This document shows, piece by piece, positions 63,639 through 64,000 of a DNA stretch of 64,000 bases. The notes under the pieces were generated by a model that did no database searches, had not been told where the DNA came from, and saw nothing but the letters and a program-made list of their open reading frames with translations. Where the stretch lies: the NCBI GenBank assembly GCA_047967505.1, contig CM106539.1. One strand, given 5' to 3'. Origin of the DNA: Dipteris shenzhenensis. Taxonomy: Eukaryota > Polypodiophyta > Polypodiopsida > Gleicheniales. The first letter of the stretch is position 1. Every line of letters begins with the position of its first letter. A program made the translations under genes and the position numbers.

Positions 63639-64000
63639 TGTAGCAGGAGATAGAATGTTCTCACTCTCTCTCCTGCTCACTAACTGCAAACTGCAAGATG
63701 ATGCACTCAATACACAGGTGATGCAGTGGATGTGAGTGAGAGAATAAGAGGAAGAGAAAATAGTGGGTCTCTGAAGAGGAAATTTAACTGAAAGGTATGA
63801 ATGCCCAAAGGGCTGAATACAACTGTATGGAGGGGCTGAAACCCTCAACTGCAAAACTGGAAAAGACTAAGCTAACTAGAGGAGGTGGTTCCTTGCTAGA
63901 TCTCCAGAGAGGCTGGCACCCTGCTGGTCTGCTGCGGGGAAGTGTGGCTACTGCTGCTCTGAAGGCTTGAAGGCCTGAAGAAGGGACAAGAAATGAGGGA
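63639..64000 (-). repeat. gypsy-3 5' LTR, partial
   Basis: From TGTAGCAGG at the PBS to the window edge. Assigned from its position next to the PBS. The other LTR is not in the window, so length and ends are not verifiable. Confidence 0.65.

Noticed and set aside
1-64000. Endogenous plant pararetrovirus or other virus
   Set aside because: All RT-containing units have an APE endonuclease or an integrase and typical LTR or A-tail ends. No movement or coat protein was seen.
1-64000. CRISPR array, prokaryotic operons, tRNA or rRNA genes
   Set aside because: No regularly spaced repeats with unique spacers, no Shine-Dalgarno-led gene clusters and no cloverleaf or rRNA signatures were recognised. 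The tandem repeats present are microsatellites or minisatellites.

Overview
This window looks like nuclear DNA of a land plant with a large, repeat-rich genome. Elements that prime with initiator Met tRNA (TGGTATCAGAGC-type PBS), a chromodomain Ty3 element, RVT_2-type copia elements and plant L1-like LINEs with DUF4283-like ORF1 and a zf-RVT finger all point there. A second, abundant LINE group, with an L1-ORF1p-like coiled-coil/RRM ORF1, is not the usual angiosperm type. A fern, lycophyte or other non-angiosperm is my guess, not a demonstration. I see no convincing host gene, tRNA, rRNA or CRISPR array. Almost everything recognisable is a transposable element, mostly decayed and nested. No element is viral.

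Layout. 1-1564: LINE-D 3' part (+). 2691-4250: decayed Ty3-like gag (+). 4277-8916: copia-1 (-). 8917-9258: short unknown coding-like piece. 9259-20540: three head-to-tail LINEs on the minus strand: LINE-B (RT deleted), LINE-A (both ORFs open, the best-preserved element) with a G-rich minisatellite upstream, and LINE-C (5' truncated). 20591-24350: LINE-K (+), a diverged relative. 24371-39892: LINE-E (+), split by chromovirus gypsy-1 (24406-31230, TSD GTGAG, LTRs about 98% identical), by antisense LINE-F (31712-32770) and by copia-2 (34106-39636). 39965-40790: LINE-H fragment. 40790-42396: an ORF1-only L1-like element. 42397-48239 and 48240-53060: two long L1-like LINEs head to tail, followed at 53061-54407 by an L1 piece with an inverted 5' segment. 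54408-59085: mostly unassigned AT- and pyrimidine-rich DNA with copia-3 remnants. 60041-62310: gypsy-2, internally deleted and with an in-place inversion. 62311-64000: gypsy-3 gag, PBS and partial LTR (-).

Main points of biology. (1) In the coiled-coil LINE group, ORF1 and the endonuclease-RT ORF2 lie in the same frame with one stop codon between them. No in-frame AUG precedes the endonuclease domain. In LINE-A the stop has the context UGA-CGG followed by a potential hairpin, so ORF2 may be made by stop-codon readthrough or a related mechanism. (2) The same LINEs end in a short hairpin followed by (TTTC)n or (TTC)n, which suggests stringent 3'-end recognition by the RT. (3) The 5' leaders of both long L1-like elements and of copia-2 carry dense arrays of CCGTAC. 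This resembles the published SBP-box/SPL consensus TNCGTACAA and suggests unrelated elements converged on one host regulator. (4) Repeated loss of the RT domain, D-to-N changes in catalytic sites and stop codons consistent with C-to-T changes describe how the elements died.
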